A DNA stretch of 5,526 nucleotides from Hydrogenothermaceae bacterium. Its GTDB lineage: Bacteria; Aquificota; Aquificia; Aquificales; Hydrogenothermaceae. The stretch is from NCBI GenBank assembly GCA_012961365.1, contig DTZN01000229.1, positions 1-5,526 of the forward strand. Direction: 5' to 3'. This document shows, piece by piece, positions 1 to 5,526 of this stretch; positions within the stretch are counted from its first letter, which is position 1, and each line of letters opens with the position of its first letter. The notes below the pieces were generated by a model. The model searched no databases, was not told the DNA's origin, and worked only from the letters and a program-made list of their open reading frames with translations. Made by a program: the position numbers and the translations under genes.

Positions 1-227
1 TAAAGGAAAAAATACTGGCAGCTAAAAGAGCAGGTATAAAAACTGTAATACTTCCAAAAGATAACAAAGATGAAGTTATGGAAGATTTACCTCCATTTGT
101 TAGAAAGAATTTAGATTTAAGGTTTGTAGAGCATATTGATGAAGTATTTCCAATTGCAATTAGAGATTTTGAAAAGTTAAAGAAAAAAACAAAAAAAACT
201 AAATCTAGAAAAAAACAAACAGCTTAA
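1..227 (+). CDS. lon: Lon protease, C-terminal end (5' truncated by window)
   Basis: This is the last 74 complete codons of an ATP-dependent Lon protease, the cytoplasmic AAA+ Ser-Lys peptidase that degrades misfolded and regulatory proteins. Reading from base 3, the protein begins [18 protein letters not shown], the hallmark of the Lon proteolytic domain; bases 1-2 fit the end of a Leu codon, as in the family's GGLKEK motif. By alignment from memory to E. coli Lon (Lys722), the catalytic lysine is the second Lys of KEK (bases 9-11). The catalytic Ser and the ATPase domain lie upstream, outside the window. The segment [23 protein letters not shown] also matches the family's end. After the conserved domain comes a strongly basic tail rich in Lys (codons at about 171-224), encoded by runs of 7 and 8 A. 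The stop is TAA at 225-227. Family assignment is secure; the function of the tail is unknown. Confidence 0.95.
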   Translation, partial: KEKILAAKRAGIKTVILPKDNKDEVMEDLPPFVRKNLDLRFVEHIDEVFPIAIRDFEKLKKKTKKTKSRKKQTA

Positions 228-231
228 ATCA

Positions 232-261
232 GGGAAGTGGAAGCTTCCCCTTTTAATTTTT
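232..261 (+). terminator. Probable Rho-independent terminator after lon
   Basis: A 6-bp stem GGGAAG (232-237) / CTTCCC (244-249) with a 6-base loop TGGAAG starts 5 bases after the lon stop. It is followed by CTTTTAATTTTTA, a T-rich tract broken by two A. A competing perfect palindrome GGAAGCTTCC (239-248) could also form. The stem is short for a terminator, but it is the only GC-rich element in this 65-base gap and sits where lon transcription should end. Confidence 0.6.
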
Positions 262-292
262 ATGCTTAGCCAATGAAAATAAGTTAAAATTA

Positions 293-796
293 ATGAAAAT
301 CTTAAATCTAGAGGTTAATGTTAATAAATTGAACAATACTACTAGTAAAATAAGAAAAGCCACAGTAAAAGATGCCACTCAAATATTTTCCATACTACAA
401 CAGTTTGCTTTAAAAGGTATATTATTACCTAGAAGTTTAAATGGTATATATGAAAATATTAGAGACTTTTTTGTTTATGAAGAAAATGGAAAAATAGTAG
501 GTATTGGCTCATTACATATTTTTTGGGAAGATTTGGCAGAAATAAAGTCTTTAGCAGTTTTAGATGAACACCAAGGTAAAGGAATAGGGAAAACAATTGT
601 AGAAAAATGTATAGAGGATGCTAAAAATCTTGGTATAAAAAAAGTTTTTGCATTAACCTATGTGCCTGAATTTTTTGAAAAGCTTGGCTTTAAAATAGTA
701 GATAAATCCCTTTTCCCTCAGAAAGTATGGACAGAATGCATTCACTGTGTAAAATTTAACGACTGCAAAGAAATCCCTGTTTTACTGGAGATTTAA
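293..796 (+). CDS. argA: Short-type N-acetylglutamate synthase-like GNAT acetyltransferase
   Basis: A cytoplasmic GNAT-fold acetyltransferase of 167 aa, resembling the short ArgA-type enzymes that acetylate glutamate with acetyl-CoA at the first step of arginine synthesis. They lack the N-terminal amino-acid-kinase domain of classical ArgA. Visible family features are LLPRS (44-48), NIRDFFVYE (55-63), LAEIKSLAV (81-89), the acetyl-CoA pyrophosphate loop QGKGIG (94-99), LTYVPEFFEKLGF (121-133), and the tail KVWTECIHC...C with Cys149, Cys152 and Cys158. The start is uncertain: ATG 293 has no Shine-Dalgarno, and the conserved fold begins only near residue 20 (IRKAT). An in-frame TTG at 329 lies 14 bases after AGAGG (310-314). 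The gene is followed after one base by the phosphatase gene, so the two are probably co-translated. Glutamate as substrate is inferred from the family, not proven; another amine acceptor is possible. Confidence 0.82.
   Translation: MKILNLEVNVNKLNNTTSKIRKATVKDATQIFSILQQFALKGILLPRSLNGIYENIRDFFVYEENGKIVGIGSLHIFWEDLAEIKSLAVLDEHQGKGIGKTIVEKCIEDAKNLGIKKVFALTYVPEFFEKLGFKIVDKSLFPQKVWTECIHCVKFNDCKEIPVLLEI
785..790 (+). promoter_or_regulatory. Shine-Dalgarno fixing a TTG start
   Basis: CTGGAG inside the last codons of the acetyltransferase gene gives a GGAG core (787-790) 7 bases before TTG 798. It supports TTG as the real start of the phosphatase. The reading from that codon gives the family's usual N-terminus, a beta strand running straight into RHGE. 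Confidence 0.75.
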
Positions 797-797
797 A

Positions 798-1442
798 TTG
801 CTAAAAAGACTGTTTTTATGCAGACATGGAGAAAGTGAGTATAATGCAAAAGGAATTATTCAAGGACATATAGATACTTATTTAACTCCTAAAGGGATAG
901 TTCAAGCTAGACTTGCTGGTGAATATTTGAAAAACTTTAATATACAAAAAATATATACATCAGATTTAAGGAGAGCTTACCAAACTGCAACAATTATAGG
1001 AGATATTCTTGGAATTGAACCATTAGTTGATAAAAGAATTAGAGAAATGAATTTTGGACAATGGGAAGGAAGGTTTTACGATGAAATTTTTATATCAAAT
1101 AAAGATGAATGGGAAAAATGGTTGAAAAATCCTGTGGCTTGCCCATTGCCATCTCAAGAAGAGTTTCATATATTTGAAGAAAGGATAAAGGATTTTTTAA
1201 ATGAAATAAAAAAACAAAAAGAAGAAAGAATTTTGGTTGTTGGTCATGGAGGCTCTATTCAAGGAATTATATGTATAGAGACAGGAATAGGTCTGGAAAA
1301 TATATGGGCATTAAGACATACAAACACAGGAATATCACTACTAGAGTATGATAATATCCATACACATGCTGTTTTAAAGTTTTTTAATTATGACTATCAT
1401 CTGGAAAATTTGAAAAGTAAAATAAAAAAGGGAATAATGTAA
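798..1442 (+). CDS. Histidine phosphatase (phosphoglycerate mutase-like) family protein
   Basis: A 214-aa soluble enzyme of the histidine phosphatase superfamily, which transfers phosphate through a phospho-histidine. Seen in sequence: the catalytic RHGE at 9-12 (His10), substrate-loop residues NAKGIIQGHIDTYLT (16-30), SDLRRAYQTA (55-64) with the second conserved Arg at 59, REMNFGQWEG (82-91) with Glu83, and VVGHGGSIQ (147-155) with the second catalytic His150. All core residues are present and the length is normal. The start is TTG with GGAG 7 bases upstream, one base after the acetyltransferase stop. Substrate is open. In Aquificales relatives (Hydrogenobacter), enzymes of this family act as metal-independent phosphoserine phosphatases in serine synthesis. 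Others are cofactor-dependent phosphoglycerate mutases or alpha-ribazole phosphatases (CobC). The amino-acid-synthesis neighbour mildly favours phosphoserine phosphatase, but this is inference. Confidence 0.85.
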   Translation: MLKRLFLCRHGESEYNAKGIIQGHIDTYLTPKGIVQARLAGEYLKNFNIQKIYTSDLRRAYQTATIIGDILGIEPLVDKRIREMNFGQWEGRFYDEIFISNKDEWEKWLKNPVACPLPSQEEFHIFEERIKDFLNEIKKQKEERILVVGHGGSIQGIICIETGIGLENIWALRHTNTGISLLEYDNIHTHAVLKFFNYDYHLENLKSKIKKGIM

Positions 1443-1495
1443 ATTTTGGTAAATATAATAACATATGTATTTGGTGATTACTAAGATTACTAACT

Positions 1496-1503
1496 GGAGG
1501 AGA
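1496..1503 (+). promoter_or_regulatory. Strong Shine-Dalgarno of ccsA
   Basis: GGAGGAGA, with its GGAGG core ending 6 bases before ATG 1507. It is the best ribosome binding site in the window. It decides the start at 1507 over an upstream in-frame ATG at 1465, which would add 14 residues, has no such site, and would place this purine tract inside coding sequence. Confidence 0.85.
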
Positions 1504-1506
1504 AAG

Positions 1507-2622
1507 ATGGAACAGGTTATTGAATACAAAGAAAAAGGTTCAACAACAAAAGGTATAATTTTTGCTGTTATCACTTTGGTAATAACAGGAGCAATTGTAG
1601 GTTTAGCTTTTCTAACTGGTAAAATTCACAACGTTTTGTTATTTCAAATTAGTGGGTTTTTATACGCAGTAGCAGCTGTTTTATATATAGCTGGAGTTTT
1701 CCTAAAAGGCGAAAAAATGCAAAAAATTGCTACTTTAACTGCCTTTTCTGCATGGATAGTCCAAAGTGCAGGACTTTTTGTTAGAGGTATTGAAGCTTAT
1801 AACTTAGGAATATTTCACCCACCTTGGACAAACCTTTATGAATCATTGATGTTTTTCCCTTGGCTTGCAGTAACTTTATACCTATTTATTGAAAAAGAAT
1901 ACAAAATAAAAGCCGTAGGAGCATTTTTCTTTCCAATTATTGCATTTTTAATAATATGGGGTCATCAATTTAATACTGAAATATTACCCCTTGTTCCAGC
2001 ACTTAGAAGTTATTGGCTTTATTTACATGTCCTTGCTTCTTTTGCAGGTTATGCAGGATTTACAGTAGCGTTTGGAGCTTCTGTTGCGTTTTTAATAAAA
2101 AATAATTTTGAAAAAAATGTTCCAATAACACCTTTCCATATAGGAGGATTTATATTTACCCTTGGTTTATCTGTAGTTTTTGGATATTTAACATTAACTG
2201 GAGCTAAGGATTTAAAAACTATGGTATTTGGAATTATATTTATACTTTCTTTACTTGGATTTATATACTTTGCTACTTATACATTAAAACCAGCAGGAAA
2301 GTTTTTACCTAAGAAAACTCTCCTTTCTGAAGTTGCTTTGAAGGCAGTAGCTATATCTTTCCCAATATGGACCGCGTCTATAATTCTTGGAGGAGCTTGG
2401 GCAAACGAAGCTTGGGGAAGTTATTGGAGTTGGGACCCTAAAGAAAATTGGGCATTAATTGTATGGTTATTCTTTGCGGCATACATCCACGGTAGAACAA
2501 TAGGAAAATGGAAAGATTCTACTTCTAGTTGGATAGTAGTTGCAGGATTTATAATGCTTTTAATATGCTACTTTGGAGTAAACCTATATTTTCCGGGACT
2601 TCACAGTTATGCAACTGAATAA
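1507..2622 (+). CDS. ccsA: Cytochrome c biogenesis protein CcsA (System II haem handling/ligation)
   Basis: A polytopic inner-membrane protein of 371 aa, the CcsA half (also named CcsB or ResC) of the System II apparatus that exports haem and attaches it to CXXCH motifs of apocytochromes c on the outer face of the membrane. The signature is the tryptophan-rich WWD motif WGSYWSWDPKENW (303-315). Histidines at family positions are His174 (WLYLHVLASFAGY), His328 (YIHGR) and His366 (GLHSY), likely the two periplasmic and one of the membrane haem ligands. Also present is HPPWTNLYESL (104-114). About ten hydrophobic segments are visible, e.g. 16-36, 44-66, 112-127, 136-151, 171-197, 238-258, 283-298, 341-359. 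The start is set by a strong GGAGG. The gene begins 64 bases after the phosphatase, so may share its transcript. The partner ResB/Ccs1 is not in the window. It ends 3 bases from the convergent ispD stop. Confidence 0.95.
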   Translation: MEQVIEYKEKGSTTKGIIFAVITLVITGAIVGLAFLTGKIHNVLLFQISGFLYAVAAVLYIAGVFLKGEKMQKIATLTAFSAWIVQSAGLFVRGIEAYNLGIFHPPWTNLYESLMFFPWLAVTLYLFIEKEYKIKAVGAFFFPIIAFLIIWGHQFNTEILPLVPALRSYWLYLHVLASFAGYAGFTVAFGASVAFLIKNNFEKNVPITPFHIGGFIFTLGLSVVFGYLTLTGAKDLKTMVFGIIFILSLLGFIYFATYTLKPAGKFLPKKTLLSEVALKAVAISFPIWTASIILGGAWANEAWGSYWSWDPKENWALIVWLFFAAYIHGRTIGKWKDSTSSWIVVAGFIMLLICYFGVNLYFPGLHSYATE

Positions 2623-2625
2623 TTT

Positions 2626-3306
2626 TTAAATTGGGGGCTGTAGTTTTTGCCCCTTTCCTACTAAACAATTAGCTAAGATTATATCTTCTTTTGTAGTAAT
2701 CTTAAAATTTAAAATACTTCCTTTATTTATAATTACCTTACCACCTATTCTTTCAACTAAAGAAGCATCATCAGTTCCTAAAAAATTATCTTCATATGCT
2801 TTCTGGTATGCCTTTTTTAATACATCAAATTTAAAAGTTTGTGGAGTTTGAATTATATAAAGGTTTTTCCTATCTAAAGTGTTAAAAACTATATTATTCT
2901 CAACCTTTTTTATTGTATCCCTTGCAGGAATTGCAGTAATACTTCCATCGTATCCTTTTTTTACATTGTTAATCCCATCTAAAAACATACTTTCTGTGGC
3001 AAAAGGTCTTGCACTATCATGAACAATAATAATATCTGCATTACCTATCGTGTCCAATGCATTTTTTACACTGTCTTGCCTTTCTTTTCCACCTCTTACT
3101 TTCTTTACATTTTTAAATGAAAATACTTTTACCCTATCTAAATCTTCTTCTGGTAGAACTAAGATAATATCTGTAATTTCTTCAATCTTATTAATAGTAT
3201 TTAAAGAAAATTGGAATAAAGGCTCACCCTTTAATTTTATAAACTGTTTTTTTTCGCCAAATCTACTTCCTTTTCCACCTGCTAGTAAAATTGTAACTAT
3301 TTTCAT
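2626..3306 (-). CDS. ispD: 2-C-methyl-D-erythritol 4-phosphate cytidylyltransferase (IspD)
   Basis: A cytoplasmic enzyme of the non-mevalonate (MEP) isoprenoid pathway. It joins CTP and methylerythritol 4-phosphate to give CDP-methylerythritol, using a divalent cation. The 226-aa length is normal for a stand-alone IspD with no fused IspF domain. In order: nucleotide-binding loop LLAGGKGSRFGEKKQF (7-22) with the conserved Lys20-Gln21, GGKERQDSVKNAL (72-84), VHDSARPF (95-102), PARDTIK (127-133), DRKNLYIIQTPQTF (145-158) and TDDASLVE (178-185). The glycine loop is about two residues shorter between RFG and KQ than in E. coli, as I recall for Aquifex-type IspD. ATG 3306 follows the permease stop by one base and has only a weak Shine-Dalgarno, so translation is probably coupled to the metal transporter genes. 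Its 3' end contains the convergence hairpin. Confidence 0.95.
   Translation of the reverse strand: MKIVTILLAGGKGSRFGEKKQFIKLKGEPLFQFSLNTINKIEEITDIILVLPEEDLDRVKVFSFKNVKKVRGGKERQDSVKNALDTIGNADIIIVHDSARPFATESMFLDGINNVKKGYDGSITAIPARDTIKKVENNIVFNTLDRKNLYIIQTPQTFKFDVLKKAYQKAYEDNFLGTDDASLVERIGGKVIINKGSILNFKITTKEDIILANCLVGKGQKLQPPI
2633..2654. terminator. Hairpin at the ccsA/ispD convergence, possible bidirectional terminator
   Basis: A perfect 5-bp GC stem GGGGC (2634-2638) / GCCCC (2649-2653), extendable by a G-T pair (2633/2654), with loop TGTAGTTTTT. It begins 11 bases after the ccsA stop. It lies wholly inside the 3' end of ispD, over the last codons before its stop. On the plus strand it is followed only by TTTCCT, and on the minus strand by AATTTAAAAATT, so both U-tracts are poor. 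Position and GC content against an AT-rich background favour a terminator role, but the evidence is modest. Confidence 0.4.
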
Positions 3307-3307
3307 T

Positions 3308-4117
3308 TTATCTACTTAACAAAAACTTTTTTATAAATAAACCTAACATAAAAACTCCAGAATATAAAGAAACAATAAAAGCTCCCGGAGGCAAATCAAG
3401 ATAGTAAGATACAAATATACCTGCAGTTATCATTACAACACTTGTTAAACTACCAAAAATTAAGATTTTCTTATAATGCCAAAAAAACAAAGAAGCAAAT
3501 GAAGCAGGAAGAATTATCATAGCAGATGCAAGGATAACTCCTACAAGTTTTACAGATAAAACTGTAGCAATTGCAATAATAACGATAAGTAAATAATAAT
3601 AAAAATTGGTCTTAATTCCTGTAGTATAAGCAACTTCTTCATCAAAACAGCAAAACATTAATTTATCAAAAAATAAAAACAAGTAAATTCCAATAAAAAT
3701 GGTAAAACCTACTAAAAGCTTTATATCCAAACTTGTAATTGTTAAAATATCTCCAAATAAAAATGTAAAGAGGTCAGTAGTATAGTTAGGCGTTTTCATT
3801 ATTAGTATAAGTCCTAATGCCATAGAAAATGAAAATAAAATTCCAATGGAAACATCTTCTTTCAAATTAGAATTTTTTGAAATATAACCAATTAAAACTC
3901 CTACTAAAATAGCAAATATAAATCCAACTATTGTAGGATTTATTCCTAAATAAAGCCCTATAGCAAGCCCTCCAAAAGTAGCATGGGAAATACCAATAGA
4001 TATAAAAGACCAGTTTTTAACAACTATAAACAAAGATAATAAGGATAGCAAAATAGATAAAACTACTCCACCTATTAAGGCTTTTTGAACAAAAGGTATG
4101 AAAAGCATCTCCATCAT
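3308..4117 (-). CDS. znuB: Metal ABC transporter permease (ZnuB/MntB-type, ABC-3 family)
   Basis: The membrane channel subunit of an ABC importer for a divalent metal, most likely Zn2+ or Mn2+. The 269-aa protein is almost entirely hydrophobic, with about eight membrane segments. ABC-3 landmarks are SHATFGGLAIGLYLGI (44-59), the SIGILFSFSMALGLILI segment (90-106), FGDIL (121-125), DEEVAYTTGI (159-168, the cytoplasmic loop contacting the ATPase), VGVILASAMIILPASFAS (192-209) and DLPPGAFIVS (241-250). ATG 4117 overlaps the TGA of the ATPase gene by 4 bases (ATGA), a typical coupling arrangement. Two further in-frame ATGs follow at 4114 and 4108, so the exact start could be 1 or 3 codons later. 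The metal cannot be told from sequence; the symbol is by family resemblance. Confidence 0.9.
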   Translation of the reverse strand: MMEMLFIPFVQKALIGGVVLSILLSLLSLFIVVKNWSFISIGISHATFGGLAIGLYLGINPTIVGFIFAILVGVLIGYISKNSNLKEDVSIGILFSFSMALGLILIMKTPNYTTDLFTFLFGDILTITSLDIKLLVGFTIFIGIYLFLFFDKLMFCCFDEEVAYTTGIKTNFYYYLLIVIIAIATVLSVKLVGVILASAMIILPASFASLFFWHYKKILIFGSLTSVVMITAGIFVSYYLDLPPGAFIVSLYSGVFMLGLFIKKFLLSR

Positions 4118-4884
4118 TTTCTAAACTCTAAGTGAAAGTTTTCACAAGATACACATTCAGGGGAATGAATAAGTAGTTTTACTTCTGCACCATAAAGTTT
4201 TTCTAAAATATCTTTTTGTAAAAATCCTTTTATATCTCCAAGATAATGCAAATATTTATTTAACCCTACAACCTTATCTACAAAACTACCAATTACACCA
4301 ATATCATGAGATACCATAACTATTGTTAATCCTGTTTCATCTCTAAGTTTTTTTATAAATTCATAAAATCCTTCCTGTGCTACAACATCAACACCTGTAG
4401 ATGGCTCATCAAAAAATATAATTTCTGGTTGTTGGACTATAACCCTTGCTATAGAAACTCTTTGTTGTTGCCCCCCTGACAATTTACTAAATGGATAGTA
4501 AGCAAATTTATCCATACCAACTTGTCTTAATGCACCTAAAGCTATCTCTTTTTTTTCTCTTTTTGACAACTTTTTATTTATAAGCCCAAATAAAACAACA
4601 TCTAAAGCAGATAAGAAAGTTTCTTTAGCTAAATCTTGTTTTTGTGGTAAATAGCCAATTTTACCTGTTTTAATCACCTCTTTAGGAGATTTATTTAGTA
4701 AAGTAATCTTTCCCTTTTTTGGTTTGATAAAACCTAGACAACTCTTTAATAGAGTAGTTTTACCACCACCATTAGGGCCAACTATAGCTACAATTTCTCC
4801 TTTGCTTATTGATAAATTTATCTTATCTAAAATTATATTACCATTTATCTCAACAGTAAGGTTTTCAATTTTTAGGATTTCCAT
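4114..4884 (-). CDS. znuC: Metal ABC transporter ATP-binding protein (ZnuC/MntA-type)
   Basis: The cytoplasmic ATPase that drives the adjacent permease. All ABC motifs are intact in its 256 aa: Walker A GPNGGGKTT (36-44), Q-loop YLPQK with Gln81, signature LSGGQQQR (135-142), Walker B IIFFDEP (155-161), D-loop STGVD (162-166) and the switch His193 in VSHD. After the catalytic core, the C-terminal tail holds His240, Cys244, Cys247 and His251 in an H-x3-C-x2-C-x3-H spacing. This could bind zinc or another soft metal and fits a metal-transport role; that is inference. ATG 4884 lies 5 bases after the dehydrogenase stop with a weak GTGGA upstream, and the gene's end overlaps the permease by 4 bases. 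No substrate-binding (ZnuA-like) gene is visible in the window. Confidence 0.93.
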   Translation of the reverse strand: MEILKIENLTVEINGNIILDKINLSISKGEIVAIVGPNGGGKTTLLKSCLGFIKPKKGKITLLNKSPKEVIKTGKIGYLPQKQDLAKETFLSALDVVLFGLINKKLSKREKKEIALGALRQVGMDKFAYYPFSKLSGGQQQRVSIARVIVQQPEIIFFDEPSTGVDVVAQEGFYEFIKKLRDETGLTIVMVSHDIGVIGSFVDKVVGLNKYLHYLGDIKGFLQKDILEKLYGAEVKLLIHSPECVSCENFHLEFRK

Positions 4885-4889
4885 ACGTT

Positions 4890-5526
4890 TTAGTCCACTT
4901 TTACAACTAATTTACCAACAAATTGCCTACTTAACATTTTTTCATAGGCCTTTTTGATATCTTTAAACTCAAAAACTTCATCTATCACTGGTTTTAGTTT
5001 TTCAGGGAAAAACTTTAGAAAGTGTATAAATTCTCCCCTTGTTCCCATAAATACTCCATGTATATCTAAGTTTTTACCAAAAATTGACCTTAAATTTATT
5101 TCTGTATCTGCTCCAGTTGTTGTTCCAAAAGTTATAACTTTCCCACCTTTTTTTGCTACTTCAATGGATTTAATAAATGTTGCTTTTCCTATATGGTCAA
5201 CAACTACATCACAAAGATTTCCATCTGTAATTTTTTTAATTTTTTCGACAAAATCTTCTTTGTTGTAGTTAATTACAAAATTGGCACCTATATTTTCTAC
5301 CTTTTCAACTTTCCATTCATCTCCTACTGTAGTTATCACATTAGCACCAAATAATTTTGCTATTTGTATCCCTGCAGTTCCAACACCACTTGCTCCACCA
5401 TGTATTAAAACTGTATCCCCTGCTTTTATTTGTGCCTTTGTAATTAATGAATGCCACATTGTTGTATAAGTAATACAAATTGCCGAAGCTTCTTCAAAAG
5501 ATAAATTTTTAGGTTTTTTAAATATA
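4890..5526 (-). CDS. Zinc-type alcohol dehydrogenase / MDR family oxidoreductase (N-terminus outside window)
   Basis: The C-terminal 211 residues of a medium-chain dehydrogenase/reductase, an NAD(P)(H)-dependent oxidoreductase. The reading frame runs open past the ATG at 5459 to the window edge. Residues upstream of that Met (FEEASAICITYTTMWHSL) are typical MDR sequence, so 5459 is not the start. Seen: the Rossmann loop HGGASGVGTAG, then GANFVINYNKEDF, VVDHIGKATF, KKGGKVITFGTTTG, LDIHGVFMGTRGEF and the end LKPVIDEVFEFKDIKKAYEKM...GKLVVKVD. This layout resembles the Zn_ADH_like subgroup of the alcohol dehydrogenase/quinone oxidoreductase superfamily. The catalytic and structural zinc ligands would lie in the missing N-terminal part, so zinc dependence and substrate cannot be judged. 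It is the most upstream visible gene of the minus-strand operon; znuC starts 5 bases after its stop. Confidence 0.9.
   Translation of the reverse strand, partial: IFKKPKNLSFEEASAICITYTTMWHSLITKAQIKAGDTVLIHGGASGVGTAGIQIAKLFGANVITTVGDEWKVEKVENIGANFVINYNKEDFVEKIKKITDGNLCDVVVDHIGKATFIKSIEVAKKGGKVITFGTTTGADTEINLRSIFGKNLDIHGVFMGTRGEFIHFLKFFPEKLKPVIDEVFEFKDIKKAYEKMLSRQFVGKLVVKVD

Noticed and set aside
239..248. Palindrome GGAAGCTTCC as a protein-binding operator
   Set aside because: It overlaps the better explained terminator stem of lon and there is no second copy in the window.
284..289. TAAAAT as a -10 box for the acetyltransferase gene
   Set aside because: No credible -35 is present at the right distance, and transcription would begin just after the annotated ATG 293. 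It would only make sense with the later TTG start.
1454..1459. Perfect TATAAT between the phosphatase gene and ccsA, as a ccsA promoter
   Set aside because: No -35-like hexamer lies 15-19 bases upstream (the sequence there is GGAATA-like) and there is no extended -10 TG. In this AT-rich DNA such a hexamer is expected by chance.
1465..1506. Extended ccsA N-terminus from ATG 1465
   Set aside because: It lacks a ribosome binding site, and the extra 14 codons contain the strong GGAGG that clearly serves ATG 1507.
5457..5459. ATG 5459 as the start of the dehydrogenase
   Set aside because: The frame stays open to the window edge, and the residues before this Met match the conserved MDR segment leading into the Rossmann fold, so the gene is truncated by the window.
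5281..5469. Plus-strand ORFs opposite the minus-strand genes (e.g. 5281-5469, 4954-5268, 4724-4957, 3050-3319) and the minus-strand ORF 1374-1574
   Set aside because: Each lies antisense to a gene with clear family motifs, has no convincing Shine-Dalgarno and shows no recognisable domain; they are shadows of the real reading frames.

Overview
The window is a compact, AT-rich stretch of bacterial chromosome (GC looks close to 30% by eye; not computed). It holds seven protein-coding genes, two of them cut by the window edges, and almost no intergenic DNA. All the genes are core metabolic or housekeeping genes. I see no tRNA or rRNA, insertion sequence, CRISPR array, prophage gene or toxin-antitoxin pair. 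The gene set is Lon, a short ArgA-type acetyltransferase, a histidine phosphatase, the CcsA cytochrome c system, a MEP-pathway IspD of the 'RFGxKKQF' type and a Zn/Mn ABC transporter. Together with the A/T-rich codon use and Lys/Ile-rich proteins, this fits a low-GC chemolithotroph such as the Hydrogenothermaceae of the Aquificota (Sulfurihydrogenibium or Persephonella relatives). That assignment is an inference from memory of family features and is uncertain.

Plus-strand half (1-2622). The C-terminal end of Lon protease, including its catalytic lysine, ends at 227 and is followed by a short hairpin with a T-rich tail (232-261). A two-gene unit comes next: a short-type N-acetylglutamate synthase-like acetyltransferase (293-796), then one base later a histidine-phosphatase-family enzyme starting at TTG with a clear Shine-Dalgarno (798-1442). 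After 64 bases comes ccsA, the haem-handling membrane protein of System II cytochrome c maturation (1507-2622). Its real start is at 1507, set by a strong GGAGG.

Minus-strand half (2626-5526). Four genes read right to left as one tightly packed transcription unit: a zinc-type MDR alcohol dehydrogenase whose N-terminal part lies beyond the window (4890-5526), a metal ABC transporter ATPase (4114-4884), its ABC-3 permease (3308-4117) and ispD (2626-3306). Successive gaps are 5 bases, a 4-base overlap (ATGA) and 1 base. The ATPase and permease form the engine and channel of a zinc- or manganese-type importer. No substrate-binding protein is in view. The ATPase carries a Cys/His-containing C-terminal tail that could bind metal.

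ccsA and ispD converge with only 3 bases between their stop codons. A GC-rich hairpin lying inside the last codons of ispD is the best candidate for a shared terminator. I did not find an undescribed system here. The points most worth a second look are the metal-binding-like tail of the ATPase, the ispD-metal transporter-dehydrogenase operon, the acetyltransferase/phosphatase pair, and the uncertain start of the acetyltransferase.
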